Of a DNA stretch of 64,000 nucleotides, positions 8,022-15,955 are shown piece by piece. Position numbers and translations under genes: made by a program. A model generated the notes under the pieces. That model did not search any database and was not told where the DNA came from. It worked only from the letters and a program-made list of their open reading frames with translations. Each line of letters begins with the position of its first letter. Position 1 is the stretch's first letter. The stretch is from assembly GCA_963763015.1 (NCBI GenBank), contig CAVXML010000008.1, positions 62,001 to 126,000 of the forward strand, read 5' to 3'. Source of the DNA: Fodinibacter sp963763015 (GTDB lineage: Bacteria; Actinomycetota; Actinomycetes; Actinomycetales; Dermatophilaceae).

Positions 8022-9216
8022 CCCCACCCGCTCGTTCGGCACGTTCGAGGTGGCGGTACCGCACGGCGACGAGCGCGAGGGCGAGGCCGCCGCTCACGAC
8101 GGGCACGGCATACGCCGTCTGCGCACCCCACGCCTCGATGGCCCAGCCGCCGCCGGCGGAGCCGGCCGAGATGCCGATGAGGATGCCGGTGATCGCGACG
8201 GCCATGCCCTCGGTCACCAGGGCCTTGGGCACGAGGCGCTGCGCCAGGGAGAGGCTCGTGATGAGCATGGGCGCCGTCGCCGAGCCGGCGACGAACATGA
8301 CGACGACGAGCGGCCACAGACCGCCCACGAGGAGTGCAGGGACCTCGAGCACGAACATGCCGGTCGCGGCGAGGAGGAGCCGGCGGGTCATCGTGGATCG
8401 GAACACCCGGGTGCCGAACACGATGCCCGCGAGGGTCGAGCCGAGGGCGAAGGCGCCCAGGACGACGCTGGAGAAGGCGGTCTCGCCCGCCTCCTTGGCA
8501 TAGGCCACTGCGATGACCTCGTTGGCACCGAAGATCACACCGGTCATGACGAGCACGGTCGCGACGAGGAACAGGCCGGGGCGCCGTACGGCCAGCCCGG
8601 AGGGGCGTTCGCCGTGGGGCACGACCGGTGGCTCCGTCTCCCGGGCGGCGAGGAACGCGAGCATCCCTGCGGTGAAGAGCACCTCCGCCACCACGAGACC
8701 GGCCTCCGGGAACCACATCGTGGAGACGATGACGGCCAGCACCGGGCCGACGACGAAGGACGCCTCGTCCGCGACCTGCTCGAAGCTCATCGCGGTGTGC
8801 AGCCGGTCGGGCTCGTCACGGAAGATGTGCGCCCACCGGGCGCGCGACATCGGACCCGGCTCGGGGAGGACGGCGGAGAGGCCGTAGAAGAGGAACAGCG
8901 TCCAGGCGGGGGCGTCGCGCCACGACAGGACGGCGACGGTGAAGCCGCACGCGGCCGAGACCAGCACGAAGGGCAGGGCGACCCGGCGCTGGCCGTGCTT
9001 GTCGACGAGCCGCCCGATCACCGGTCCGGCCACCGCGAGGACCGCCAGGCCGACCGCCGACACCGCCCCGGCGAGCCCGAACGACCCGCGCCGCTCGCTG
9101 AGCATGACGATGACCGCGACGCCGAACATGGCCCCACCGGTGCGGGACAGCGCGGTGCCGGCGATGAAGGGGAGGGCGCCGGGGACGCGGAACAGTGGGG
9201 CGTAGGCCGACAGCAC
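7990..9216 (-). CDS. MFS transporter, 12-helix type
   Basis: 408 aa with about 12 hydrophobic segments. The N-terminus GALPFIAGTALSRTGGAMFGVAVIVML and motif A-like GRLVDKHGQRRVALP in the 2-3 loop identify the major facilitator fold. The family resembles actinobacterial MFS proteins without known substrate. Starts with GTG at 9216, only 3 bp behind the stop of the acyl-CoA dehydrogenase gene, so it is probably in the same transcript. Its 3' end overlaps the convergent efflux gene by 32 bp. Substrate unknown. Confidence 0.88.
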   Translation of the reverse strand: MLSAYAPLFRVPGALPFIAGTALSRTGGAMFGVAVIVMLSERRGSFGLAGAVSAVGLAVLAVAGPVIGRLVDKHGQRRVALPFVLVSAACGFTVAVLSWRDAPAWTLFLFYGLSAVLPEPGPMSRARWAHIFRDEPDRLHTAMSFEQVADEASFVVGPVLAVIVSTMWFPEAGLVVAEVLFTAGMLAFLAARETEPPVVPHGERPSGLAVRRPGLFLVATVLVMTGVIFGANEVIAVAYAKEAGETAFSSVVLGAFALGSTLAGIVFGTRVFRSTMTRRLLLAATGMFVLEVPALLVGGLWPLVVVMFVAGSATAPMLITSLSLAQRLVPKALVTEGMAVAITGILIGISAGSAGGGWAIEAWGAQTAYAVPVVSGGLALALVAVRYRHLERAERAGGVSVEPASAPR

Positions 9217-9219
9217 GGG

Positions 9220-10425
9220 TCAGCGGAAGGCGGACTCGCCGGTCAGCGCCTGACCGATGACGAGCGTGTGCATCTCGACCGTGCCCTCGTAGGTGAGCAC
9301 CGACTCGAGGTTGTTGGCGTGCCGCATCACCGGCCACTCTCCACTGACGCCGTTGGCACCGAGGATCGTGCGCGCGGTGCGGCAGATCTCGAGGGACTTG
9401 GTGATGTTGTTGTACTTGCCGACCGACACCTGCTCGGGGCGCAGGCCGACGCTGTCCTTGCGGCGCCCGAGGTGGAGCGCGAGCAGCTGGCCGAGCTGCA
9501 GCTCGGTCGCCATGTTCGCCAGCTTCGCCTGGGTCAGCTGGAAGCCCGCGATCGGTCGCCCGAACTGGATCCGCTCCATCGAGTACCGGCGCGCCGCGTC
9601 GAGCGACGAGCGGGCTGCCCCGAGGGACCCCCAGACGATGCCGTACCGGGCCTCGCTGAGGCACGCCAGGGGGCCTTTGAGACCGGTGACGTCGGGGAGC
9701 ACGGCATCCGCGGGCAGCCGGAGGTCCTGGAAGCCGAGCTCGGACGTGACCGACGCCCGCAGCGACATCTTGTGGGTGATCTTGTGCGCCGCGAAGCCCG
9801 GTGTGTCGGTGGGCACCACGAAGCCCCGGATGCCGCCGTTCTCCTTTCCCGCGTTGGCCCACACGACCGCGACGTCGGCGACGGAGCCGTTGGTGATCCA
9901 GGTCTTGGAGCCGTTGAGCACCCAGTCGTCACCGTCCCGACGTGCCCTGGTGCGCATGGATGCCGGGTCGGACCCGTGGTCGGGCTCGGTGAGGCCGAAG
10001 CAGCCGATGGCCTCCCCGGCCGCCATCCGCGGGAGCCACTCCTGCTTCTGCTCCTCGGTTCCGAACCGCCAGATGGCGAACATCGCGAGGCTGCCCTGCA
10101 CCGACACCAGCGACCTGATGCCGGAGTCGCTCGCCTCGAGCTCCAGGCAGGCGAGTCCGTAGTCGACGGCCGACATGCCGGCACAGCCGTAGCCGTCGAG
10201 GTGCATGCCGAGCAGGCCGACCTTGCCGAACTCCCGCGCGAGCTCCCGCGCCACCGGCAGGTCACCGGCCTCGTACCACTGCATGACGTGGGGGTCGACG
10301 GTGTCGGCGCAGACCTGACGGGTGGCGGCCCGGATCGCCTTCTCCTCGTCGGTGAGCAGGCTGTCGACGTCGACCAGGTCGAGCGGGTCGGACGGTCGCG
10401 GGGGCATCGACGAGGGGGCGCTCAT
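9220..10425 (-). CDS. Acyl-CoA dehydrogenase, glutaryl-CoA dehydrogenase type
   Basis: 401 aa flavoenzyme. Domains: N-terminal helical (about 20-130), beta domain with FGLTEPDHGSDPASM and WVLNGSKTWITNGSVADVAVVWA (FAD and acyl-CoA binding), C-terminal helical with RIQFGRPIAGFQLTQAKLANM and LTYEGTVEMHTLVIGQALTG. YEGT places the catalytic Glu as in glutaryl-CoA dehydrogenase, and MRTRARRDG and AHKITHKMSLRASVTSELGFQDLRLP also match that branch. It would oxidise glutaryl-CoA to crotonyl-CoA (lysine/tryptophan breakdown) with electrons going to ETF. Start: ATG 10425 (MSAPSS) or ATG 10437 are both possible and neither has a clear RBS. The palindromic repeat at 10479-10581 lies upstream; an MFS gene follows 3 bp downstream. 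Confidence 0.87.
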   Translation of the reverse strand: MSAPSSMPPRPSDPLDLVDVDSLLTDEEKAIRAATRQVCADTVDPHVMQWYEAGDLPVARELAREFGKVGLLGMHLDGYGCAGMSAVDYGLACLELEASDSGIRSLVSVQGSLAMFAIWRFGTEEQKQEWLPRMAAGEAIGCFGLTEPDHGSDPASMRTRARRDGDDWVLNGSKTWITNGSVADVAVVWANAGKENGGIRGFVVPTDTPGFAAHKITHKMSLRASVTSELGFQDLRLPADAVLPDVTGLKGPLACLSEARYGIVWGSLGAARSSLDAARRYSMERIQFGRPIAGFQLTQAKLANMATELQLGQLLALHLGRRKDSVGLRPEQVSVGKYNNITKSLEICRTARTILGANGVSGEWPVMRHANNLESVLTYEGTVEMHTLVIGQALTGESAFR

Positions 10426-10478
10426 GCCCACCATCATGACGGGTCCACGGCAGGGCCCGCGACCACCCCGGTGCCCCC

Positions 10479-10581
10479 CTGACCTCCCCGGCTTCCCCGA
10501 CTTCGTCTGTCGGATTGCCGCCGACGCGCCGCGATGCGGCGCGTCGGCGGGCATCCTGACAGACGAAGTCGGGAAGGTCAG
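10479..10581. repeat. Large palindromic repeat, copy 1 (terminator-like)
   Basis: Nested arms: CTGACCT/AGGTCAG (10479-10485/10575-10581), CCCGACTTCGTCTGTC with its exact complement (10496-10511/10558-10573), and a perfect 15-bp inner stem (10518-10532/10536-10550) with a 3-nt loop. In the orientation of the 491-aa gene it starts at its stop codon, so it could act as a terminator, though no T-run follows. The same CCCGACTTCGTCTGT arm and GGAT(T)GCCGCCG core recur at 43939-44017. Confidence 0.8.
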
Positions 10582-12053
10582 GGGCGCGCGGAGGCGGCGC
10601 CGAGGAGAGCCGCGAGGCCGAGCGCACTGCGGGGGTCGTAGGCCGCGCGCCACAGTCCTCCGTGCGCCGCGGCGTACGCCTCGTCCTGCCACGGGTGCTC
10701 GTGGTGAGGTGACCCGGCCACGAGGTCGTGCACGAGCAGGGCCGCCATGAGGGTGTTGGCGGTGCCCGGCTCGAAGACCTCGACACCGAACCGGTGCGCT
10801 CCGGCGTAGGCGGCGGCGAGCGCCCGGTTCTTCACCACCGACCGGGTGCGGGTGGGAGGGGCGATCTTGAACGAGACCGTCGCACCGGAGGCCAGGGCGG
10901 AGGTCGCCCTCCAGCGCTGGATCCGCTTGGCGAGCAGGTAGTTGGGTCCCTGCTGGAGGACGACCGAGTCGTTGACGCCCGGGTCCTCACCGGGGACGTA
11001 GTTGCGGCGCAGTAGACGCCCGCCCGACAGGGTCCGCAGCGGGCCCCGCAACACCTTCGAGGTGCGCCTCTCGGCGTAGGCCCGGGTCGAGGCCTCGACG
11101 ACCTCCCGGGGCACCGCGAACACGTCGGTCGGCGTGGCGAGGAACGACAGGGCGGTGTCCGAGCGGGCGAGCCGCACCTGCTCGGTGAGGGCGTCGACGG
11201 CGGTGCTCACCCGCATGTTGGTGGCACCGTCGGCGTAGACGTAGTTCCCGATGACGAGGGCACCCTCCACCCCACTCACCCAGGCGGTCGCGGTGGGCAG
11301 GTCCTGGATGAGGTCCACGCCGGCACGCTCGGCGAGAGGGCTCGCCCCGGGGGATGCCGGTACGAGCACCCGGCCGGCCCCGCTGCGGACCCCGTCCAAC
11401 ACACGGGTCCACAGCTCGGGCCGTGGAAGGTCGACCGCGGCGACGGTCGCGCCCCAGCGCAGCAGCGAGCGCAGGGGACCCATCTCGGCGGCGGCGCCGA
11501 GCACGACCACGGTCCGGCCCTCGAGGCGCAGCCAGTCGGGGTTGTCGATCACCGCACCCACGGCATCCCCCAGGCTGGGTTCGACGATCCCGGCGGCCAC
11601 CCAGGTGTCGACCTGGCGGCGCAGGTCGTCGCCGCCGAGGCGACGACCCCGGTAAGGGACGGTCAGGGCGGTGTCGGGGTCGCCGTTCCCGGCGACGACC
11701 TCGGTGGTGAGGAGGTCTGCCGGGCTGCCGGCCACGCCACCGAGCGCCGCGGCGAGGAGGACCTCACGGCCGTCCGGGTCGCGCCAGCGCATCCGCTCGT
11801 GCAGCGACCGTAGCCCGGAGTCCGCGAGGGCTCGGGCGTCCTCGGGTCGGGTCAGTCCCGCCTCCACGAGCCGCCGGAAGTGGGTCAGGTAGCCGCTGCG
11901 CCAGTTCGTCTCCCGCGCGGCGGCCGCCGCGCCCACGCGGTCGACCGGTCGGAGGGCGTCGGCGACCACGGCGCGCCCGGTCGCGCTCGTCGACCGCCGG
12001 CCGTCGACCTCGGGGAAGACGACCCCCGTAGGGTGCTCATCTCGGTCGGGCAC
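10578..12053 (-). CDS. Conserved uncharacterised protein co-transcribed with the 2-oxoacid dehydrogenase genes
   Basis: 491 aa, not assigned to a named family by me. The middle (about residues 178-215) has a Rossmann-like beta-alpha-beta: GRTVVVLGAAAEMGPLRSLL then ATVAAVDLPRPELW, with the glycine pattern partly changed, suggesting nucleotide binding. The region around 265-300 (VEGALVIGNYVYADGATNMRV) and a positively charged segment LRGPLRTLSGGRLLRRNYVPG look conserved rather than random. No signal peptide or clear transmembrane run. GTG 12053 lies 3 bp after the E2 stop, so it belongs to the dehydrogenase operon as last gene. Function unknown; a dehydrogenase/reductase-like role is only a guess. 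Confidence 0.75.
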   Translation of the reverse strand: MPDRDEHPTGVVFPEVDGRRSTSATGRAVVADALRPVDRVGAAAAARETNWRSGYLTHFRRLVEAGLTRPEDARALADSGLRSLHERMRWRDPDGREVLLAAALGGVAGSPADLLTTEVVAGNGDPDTALTVPYRGRRLGGDDLRRQVDTWVAAGIVEPSLGDAVGAVIDNPDWLRLEGRTVVVLGAAAEMGPLRSLLRWGATVAAVDLPRPELWTRVLDGVRSGAGRVLVPASPGASPLAERAGVDLIQDLPTATAWVSGVEGALVIGNYVYADGATNMRVSTAVDALTEQVRLARSDTALSFLATPTDVFAVPREVVEASTRAYAERRTSKVLRGPLRTLSGGRLLRRNYVPGEDPGVNDSVVLQQGPNYLLAKRIQRWRATSALASGATVSFKIAPPTRTRSVVKNRALAAAYAGAHRFGVEVFEPGTANTLMAALLVHDLVAGSPHHEHPWQDEAYAAAHGGLWRAAYDPRSALGLAALLGAASARP

Positions 12054-12056
12054 GGA

Positions 12057-13571
12057 TCAGCCCCAGACCAGGGCCCGCGACGGGTCGGCGAGGATCGCGG
12101 CGACGTCCGCGAGGTAGCGGCTTCCGAGCTCACCGTCGACGAGGCGGTGGTCGAAGCTCAGGGCGAGCGTCGTGACCCACCGAGGCTCGATCGTCTCCGA
12201 GCCGTCGGGGCCGGTGACCACCCACGGCCGGCGGGCCACCGTGCCGAAGGCGAGGATCGCCGACTCACCGGGGTTGAGGATTGGCGTGCCCGCGTCGATC
12301 CCGAAGACCCCCACGTTGGTGATCGTGATGGTGCCGCCGGACATGTCCGCGGGCTGTGTGCGGCCCTCGCGCGCGGTCGCCGTGAGCCGGCCGATCGCCT
12401 CGGCGAGCTCACGCGTCGTCAGGCGGTCGGCATCCTTGATGTTGGGGACGATGAGCCCGCGCGGCGTGGCGGCCGCGATGCCCAGGTTGACGTAGTGCTT
12501 CAGCACGATCTCTTGCGCCTGCTCGTCCCAGGTCGCGTTGATCCCGGGGTTGCGGCGGACCGCCAGGCACATCGCCTTGGCCAGCAGGAGCAACGGGGTG
12601 ACCTTGACGTCGCTGAACTCACGCTCCTGCTTGAGCCGCTCGACGAGATCCATGGTCGCGGTGACGTCGACGGTGACCCACTCGGTGACGTGGGGGGCGG
12701 TGAACGCCGAGCCGACCATGGCCTGGGCGGTCATCTTGCGTACGCCCTTGATGGCAACGCGGGTCTCGCGCGGGCCTTCTCCCGCGAACCCGGCGGATGC
12801 CGGTGCGCCGGCGGCGACCTCCACGGCACCGCCCGCGGCGGCCGCCTCGACGTCGGCGCGGGTGACGACTCCCCCGTCACCGCTGGGGGTGACCGAGCCG
12901 AGGTCGACGCCGAGGTCCTTGGCGAGCTTGCGCACCGGCGGCTTGGCCAATGCGCGTACCTGACCTGACCTATTGGTCGATTCCGGTACGCCACCGGAGG
13001 CGTCGCGCTGTACCTCCAGTGACCTATTGGTCGATTCCGGTACGCCACCGGAGGCGTCGGGCTGTACCTCCAGTGACCTATTGGTCGATTCGGGTACGGA
13101 GGGGGCGGGTGAGGGCGGCGGGGTGGGCGCGGCGCCCGTAGTGCGAGGGCGGCGCTTGGCCTCGGTCTGCTTGACGCCGTAGCCGACCAGCACCGCGGTG
13201 CGCCCGGTCGAGGTGGTTCCGCCGATCAGGCCCTCCTCGACCTCCGGCGCCGGCTGTGCCTCGGTTGACCTATTGGTCGACTCCGGTACGGCGGCGGGAG
13301 GCGGCGTGACGGCATCCGACGTACCGCCGACACCGTCGTCGATCGTGATGATGGGCGCGCCGACCTCCACCGTGTCACCCTCGGCCGCGTGCAGCGCCGA
13401 CACGGTGCCCGCGAAGGGAACCGGCAGCTCGACGAGCGACTTGGCCGTCTCGACCTCGACGACGACGTCGTTGACCTTGACCGTGTCGCCGGGCTGGACG
13501 CGCCACGTGACGATCTCGGCCTCGGTCAGCCCCTCACCGGGGTCCGGGAGCTTGAACTCACGAAGAGCCAT
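12057..13571 (-). CDS. 2-oxoacid dehydrogenase E2, dihydrolipoamide acyltransferase
   Basis: 504 aa. Lipoyl domain at residues 1-75 with the lipoylated Lys44 in EVETAKSLVELP. Long linker about 85-200. Peripheral subunit-binding domain about 205-245 (LAKPPVRKLAKDLGVDL...DGGVVTRADVEAA). Catalytic core to the end with DHRLVDGELGSRYL (His/Asp active site). It transfers the acyl group from E1 to CoA in a branched-chain oxoacid or pyruvate dehydrogenase complex. The linker is unusual: VPESTNRS occurs five times, twice as part of an 18-residue unit, instead of the usual Ala/Pro-rich tract. Fifteen bp separate it from E1beta upstream. No E3 gene is in the window. Confidence 0.93.
   Translation of the reverse strand: MALREFKLPDPGEGLTEAEIVTWRVQPGDTVKVNDVVVEVETAKSLVELPVPFAGTVSALHAAEGDTVEVGAPIITIDDGVGGTSDAVTPPPAAVPESTNRSTEAQPAPEVEEGLIGGTTSTGRTAVLVGYGVKQTEAKRRPRTTGAAPTPPPSPAPSVPESTNRSLEVQPDASGGVPESTNRSLEVQRDASGGVPESTNRSGQVRALAKPPVRKLAKDLGVDLGSVTPSGDGGVVTRADVEAAAAGGAVEVAAGAPASAGFAGEGPRETRVAIKGVRKMTAQAMVGSAFTAPHVTEWVTVDVTATMDLVERLKQEREFSDVKVTPLLLLAKAMCLAVRRNPGINATWDEQAQEIVLKHYVNLGIAAATPRGLIVPNIKDADRLTTRELAEAIGRLTATAREGRTQPADMSGGTITITNVGVFGIDAGTPILNPGESAILAFGTVARRPWVVTGPDGSETIEPRWVTTLALSFDHRLVDGELGSRYLADVAAILADPSRALVWG
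12967..13099. repeat. Tandem 54-bp repeats (2 full, 1 partial) in the E2 linker
   Basis: Units at 12967-13020 and 13021-13074 differ by one base; a third, 25-bp partial copy is at 13075-13099. Each unit holds three small inverted repeats: GACC-TATT-GGTC, CCGGT-ACGCC-ACCGG and GGAGG...CCTCC. Length is a multiple of three, so on the reverse strand each unit adds 18 residues (VPESTNRSLEVQPDASGG). The TATTGGTCGATT core is markedly AT-richer than the surrounding gene. Confidence 0.9.
13267..13290. repeat. Isolated partial copy of the E2 linker repeat
   Basis: GACCTATTGGTCGACTCCGGTACG matches the first 24 bp of the 54-bp unit with one difference, about 170 bp from the tandem array and in the same frame, encoding VPESTNRS on the reverse strand. 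Confidence 0.85.
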
Positions 13572-13586
13572 CTGCGGGAACGCCTT

Positions 13587-14558
13587 TCAGTACGCGAGCG
13601 AGCGGTCGACGGCATCGAGCACCCGGTCGAGGTCGGGGAGGAAGTCCTCCTCGATGCGGCTCGGCGGGTACGGCACGTTGTAGCCGCCGACCCGCAGCAC
13701 CGGTGCCTCGAGGTGGTAGAACGCGCGCTCGCTGAGCAGGGCCGAGACCTCGGCACCCACGCCGAGGAACGTCGACGCCTCGTGGACGACGACGGCCCGG
13801 CCGGTCCTGCGCACCGACCCGAGCACGGTGTCCTCGTCGAGCGGGGAGAGCGAGCGGAGGTCGATGACCTCGAGCGAGCGGCCCTCCTCGTCGGCGGCCT
13901 GCGCCGCCTGGAGGCACGTCTTGACCATGGGGCCGTACGCCAGCAGCGTGAGGTCGGAGCCCTCGCGGAGCACCCGCGCCGTGCCGAGGGCACCGTCCGG
14001 GCCCTCCCCGACCTCGCCCTTGTCCCAGTACCGGCGCTTCGGCTCGTAGAACACCACGGGGTCGTCGGTCTCGATCGCCTGCTGGATCATCCAGTGCGCG
14101 TCGTGCGGGTTGGAGCAGACCACGACGCGCAGGCCGGCGGTGTGCGCGAAGTAGGCCTCGTTCGACTCGCTGTGGTGCTCGACCGCGCCGATGCCGCCGC
14201 CGAACGGGATGCGGATGACGATCGGCATCCGCACGTAGCCGAGGGAGCGGGCCCGGAGCTTGGCCACCTGGCTGACGATGTGGTCGAACGCGGGGTAGAC
14301 GAACCCGTCGAACTGGATCTCGACGACGGGCCGGTAGCCGCGCAGCGCCATCCCGATGGCCGTGCCGAGGATGCCGGCCTCCGCGAGCGGGGTGTCGATG
14401 ACCCGGTCCTCGCCGAAGTCCTTCTGCAGCCCCTCGGTGACACGGAAGACGCCGCCGAGCTTGCCGATGTCCTCGCCGAGGAGGACGACCTTCGGGTCCT
14501 TGTCCATGGCGGCACGCAGGCCGCTGGTGAGACCCTTCGCGAGCGTCGTGGCGGCCAT
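13587..14558 (-). CDS. 2-oxoacid dehydrogenase E1 beta subunit
   Basis: 323 aa. Transketolase-type pyrimidine-binding domain first: VVLLGEDIGKLGGVFRVTEGL, then DTPLAEAGILGTAIGMALRGYRPVVEIQF with the catalytic Glu that activates ThDP. The middle has RIPFGGGIGAVEHHSES, and the C-terminal transketolase domain (about 200-320) ends VGGYNVPYPPSRIEEDFLPD. With E1alpha it forms the alpha2beta2 decarboxylase of a branched-chain-type oxoacid dehydrogenase (PDH activity is also possible in this family). The ATG overlaps the E1alpha stop (ATGA), giving tight translational coupling for equal amounts. Confidence 0.94.
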   Translation of the reverse strand: MAATTLAKGLTSGLRAAMDKDPKVVLLGEDIGKLGGVFRVTEGLQKDFGEDRVIDTPLAEAGILGTAIGMALRGYRPVVEIQFDGFVYPAFDHIVSQVAKLRARSLGYVRMPIVIRIPFGGGIGAVEHHSESNEAYFAHTAGLRVVVCSNPHDAHWMIQQAIETDDPVVFYEPKRRYWDKGEVGEGPDGALGTARVLREGSDLTLLAYGPMVKTCLQAAQAADEEGRSLEVIDLRSLSPLDEDTVLGSVRRTGRAVVVHEASTFLGVGAEVSALLSERAFYHLEAPVLRVGGYNVPYPPSRIEEDFLPDLDRVLDAVDRSLAY

Positions 14559-15751
14559 CAGCGCGCCTCCTCGAACGAGGCGTGGTACTCCTCGAACTCC
14601 GCACGCTCTCGCTCCATGACCGGATGCCGTTCCGCGTAGACGTGGTCGAACATCTCCGTGCCGTCGGGGTCGGGCATCGAGAGGCAGCGCTCGCGCACCG
14701 AGGCCCCGAGCTCGTCGGACTCCTCGTCGACGGCGTCGAAGAAGTCCTGGTCGGCGCGGCCGGTCGTCGTCAGCCAGCGCCGGACGCGCTCGATGGGGTC
14801 GCGGTGCTTCCACACCTCCACCTCGGCGGAGACGCGGTACTTGCTCGGGTCGTCGGAGGTGGTGTGCGCCCCCATCCGGTAGGTGAAGGCCTCGATGAAC
14901 GTGGGTCCCTGCCCCGAGCGCGCGGCGTCGAGCGCGGCCTTCGTGACCGCGTAGACGGCCAGGACGTCGTTGCCGTCGACGCGGATGCCGGGGAAGCCGA
15001 ACCCCCGTGCCCGGTGCCAGAGCGGTGCGCGCGTCTGCTTCTCGTTGGGCTCGGAGATGGCCCACTGGTTGTTCTGGCAGAAGAACACGACGGGGCTGTT
15101 GTTGACCCCGGCGAAGACGAGCGCCTCGGAGACGTCGCCCTGGGAGGTGGCGCCGTCGCCGAAGTAGGCGATGACGGCGGTGTCGCGCTCGTCGTCACCC
15201 GTGCCGACGTTGCCGTCGCGCTGGACCCCCATGGCGTAGCCGGTGGCGTGCAGGGTCTGGGCGCCGATGATGATCGTGTAGAGGTGGAAGTTCTTCTCGT
15301 TGGGGTCCCAGCCGCCGTGGTTGACCCCGCGGAACATGCCGAGCAGGTTGACCGGGTCGACGCCTCGGCACCACGCGACGCCGTGCTCGCGGTAGGTCGG
15401 GAAGGCGTAGTCCTGTGGACGCAGGGCCCGCCCCGAGCCGACCTGCGCGGCCTCCTGGCCCAGCAGGCTGGCCCACAGGCCGAGCTCGCCCTGACGCTGC
15501 AGCGCGGTGGCCTCGGTGTCGAAGCGGCGGATGAGGACGAGGTCGCGGTAGAAGCCGCGCAGCTGCTCGTCGGAGAGGCCGTCGACGACGGCGTCGTGCT
15601 CGGGGTTCGGGACCCGCTCACCCTCCGGGGTGAGCAGCTGGACCATGTCCGGACCGCCGTCCTGGGCGGGACGTTCGGGGACCTCGGCGCGGCTGACGTG
15701 GTGGTCCACGCCGAACGCCGTCTCGAGGGCGGCGACCTCGTTGTCGCTCAC
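14558..15751 (-). CDS. 2-oxoacid dehydrogenase E1 alpha subunit
   Basis: 397 aa. ThDP-binding motif GDGATSQGDVSEALVFAGVNNSPVVFFCQNN (GDG to NN), and the N-terminal RDLVLIRRFDTEATALQRQGELGLW...GQEAAQVGSG typical of BkdA/PdhA in Actinobacteria. The region PSKYRVSAEVEVWKHRDPIERV corresponds to the regulated loop of the eukaryotic enzymes. GTG 15751 is chosen because AGAAGGAG is placed correctly upstream and longer frames lose similarity. First gene of the operon E1alpha-E1beta-E2-491 aa protein. The leader upstream contains an 8-bp dyad. Substrate (branched-chain oxoacids or pyruvate) is not resolved. Confidence 0.93.
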   Translation of the reverse strand: MSDNEVAALETAFGVDHHVSRAEVPERPAQDGGPDMVQLLTPEGERVPNPEHDAVVDGLSDEQLRGFYRDLVLIRRFDTEATALQRQGELGLWASLLGQEAAQVGSGRALRPQDYAFPTYREHGVAWCRGVDPVNLLGMFRGVNHGGWDPNEKNFHLYTIIIGAQTLHATGYAMGVQRDGNVGTGDDERDTAVIAYFGDGATSQGDVSEALVFAGVNNSPVVFFCQNNQWAISEPNEKQTRAPLWHRARGFGFPGIRVDGNDVLAVYAVTKAALDAARSGQGPTFIEAFTYRMGAHTTSDDPSKYRVSAEVEVWKHRDPIERVRRWLTTTGRADQDFFDAVDEESDELGASVRERCLSMPDPDGTEMFDHVYAERHPVMERERAEFEEYHASFEEAR

Positions 15752-15804
15752 TGGGCACTCCTTCTCCGGGCTCCCGTGGTGACGGTCGCCGCGATGGGGT
15801 CGTG

Positions 15805-15859
15805 GTGACCGCTGGTGCTGGGTGTGGCGGCGGTCACTGCCGGTGTCGGCTCCACCGTA
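15805..15859 (-). promoter_or_regulatory. Candidate promoter and leader dyad of the 2-oxoacid dehydrogenase operon
   Basis: On the reverse strand TACGGT (15859-15854) is a plausible -10 box, giving a leader of roughly 95 nt before GTG 15751. The leader contains the perfect 8-bp inverted repeat GTGACCGC/GCGGTCAC (15805-15812/15830-15837, 17-nt loop), which could be an operator or an RNA hairpin. No good -35 is seen. Confidence 0.3.
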
Positions 15860-15943
15860 CCGGGACCGCGAGGCCCCCGACGACGCCGCTGGTCCGAGGG
15901 ATGCCGCCGGCGATATCCGCTCGCCCCCCCGGTCCGCCGCCGC

Positions 15944-15949
15944 TAGGTT
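15944..15949 (+). promoter_or_regulatory. Leaderless-type -10 box of the serine hydrolase gene
   Basis: TAGGTT, 6 nt before the GTG start and without any SD-like sequence between, fits TANNNT leaderless promoters. Confidence 0.5.
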
Positions 15950-15955
15950 TCGGGT

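Noticed and set aside
12967..13099. Possible CRISPR array
   Set aside because: Repeats are directly adjacent without spacers, in frame in the E2 gene, and only two full units exist; no cas genes.
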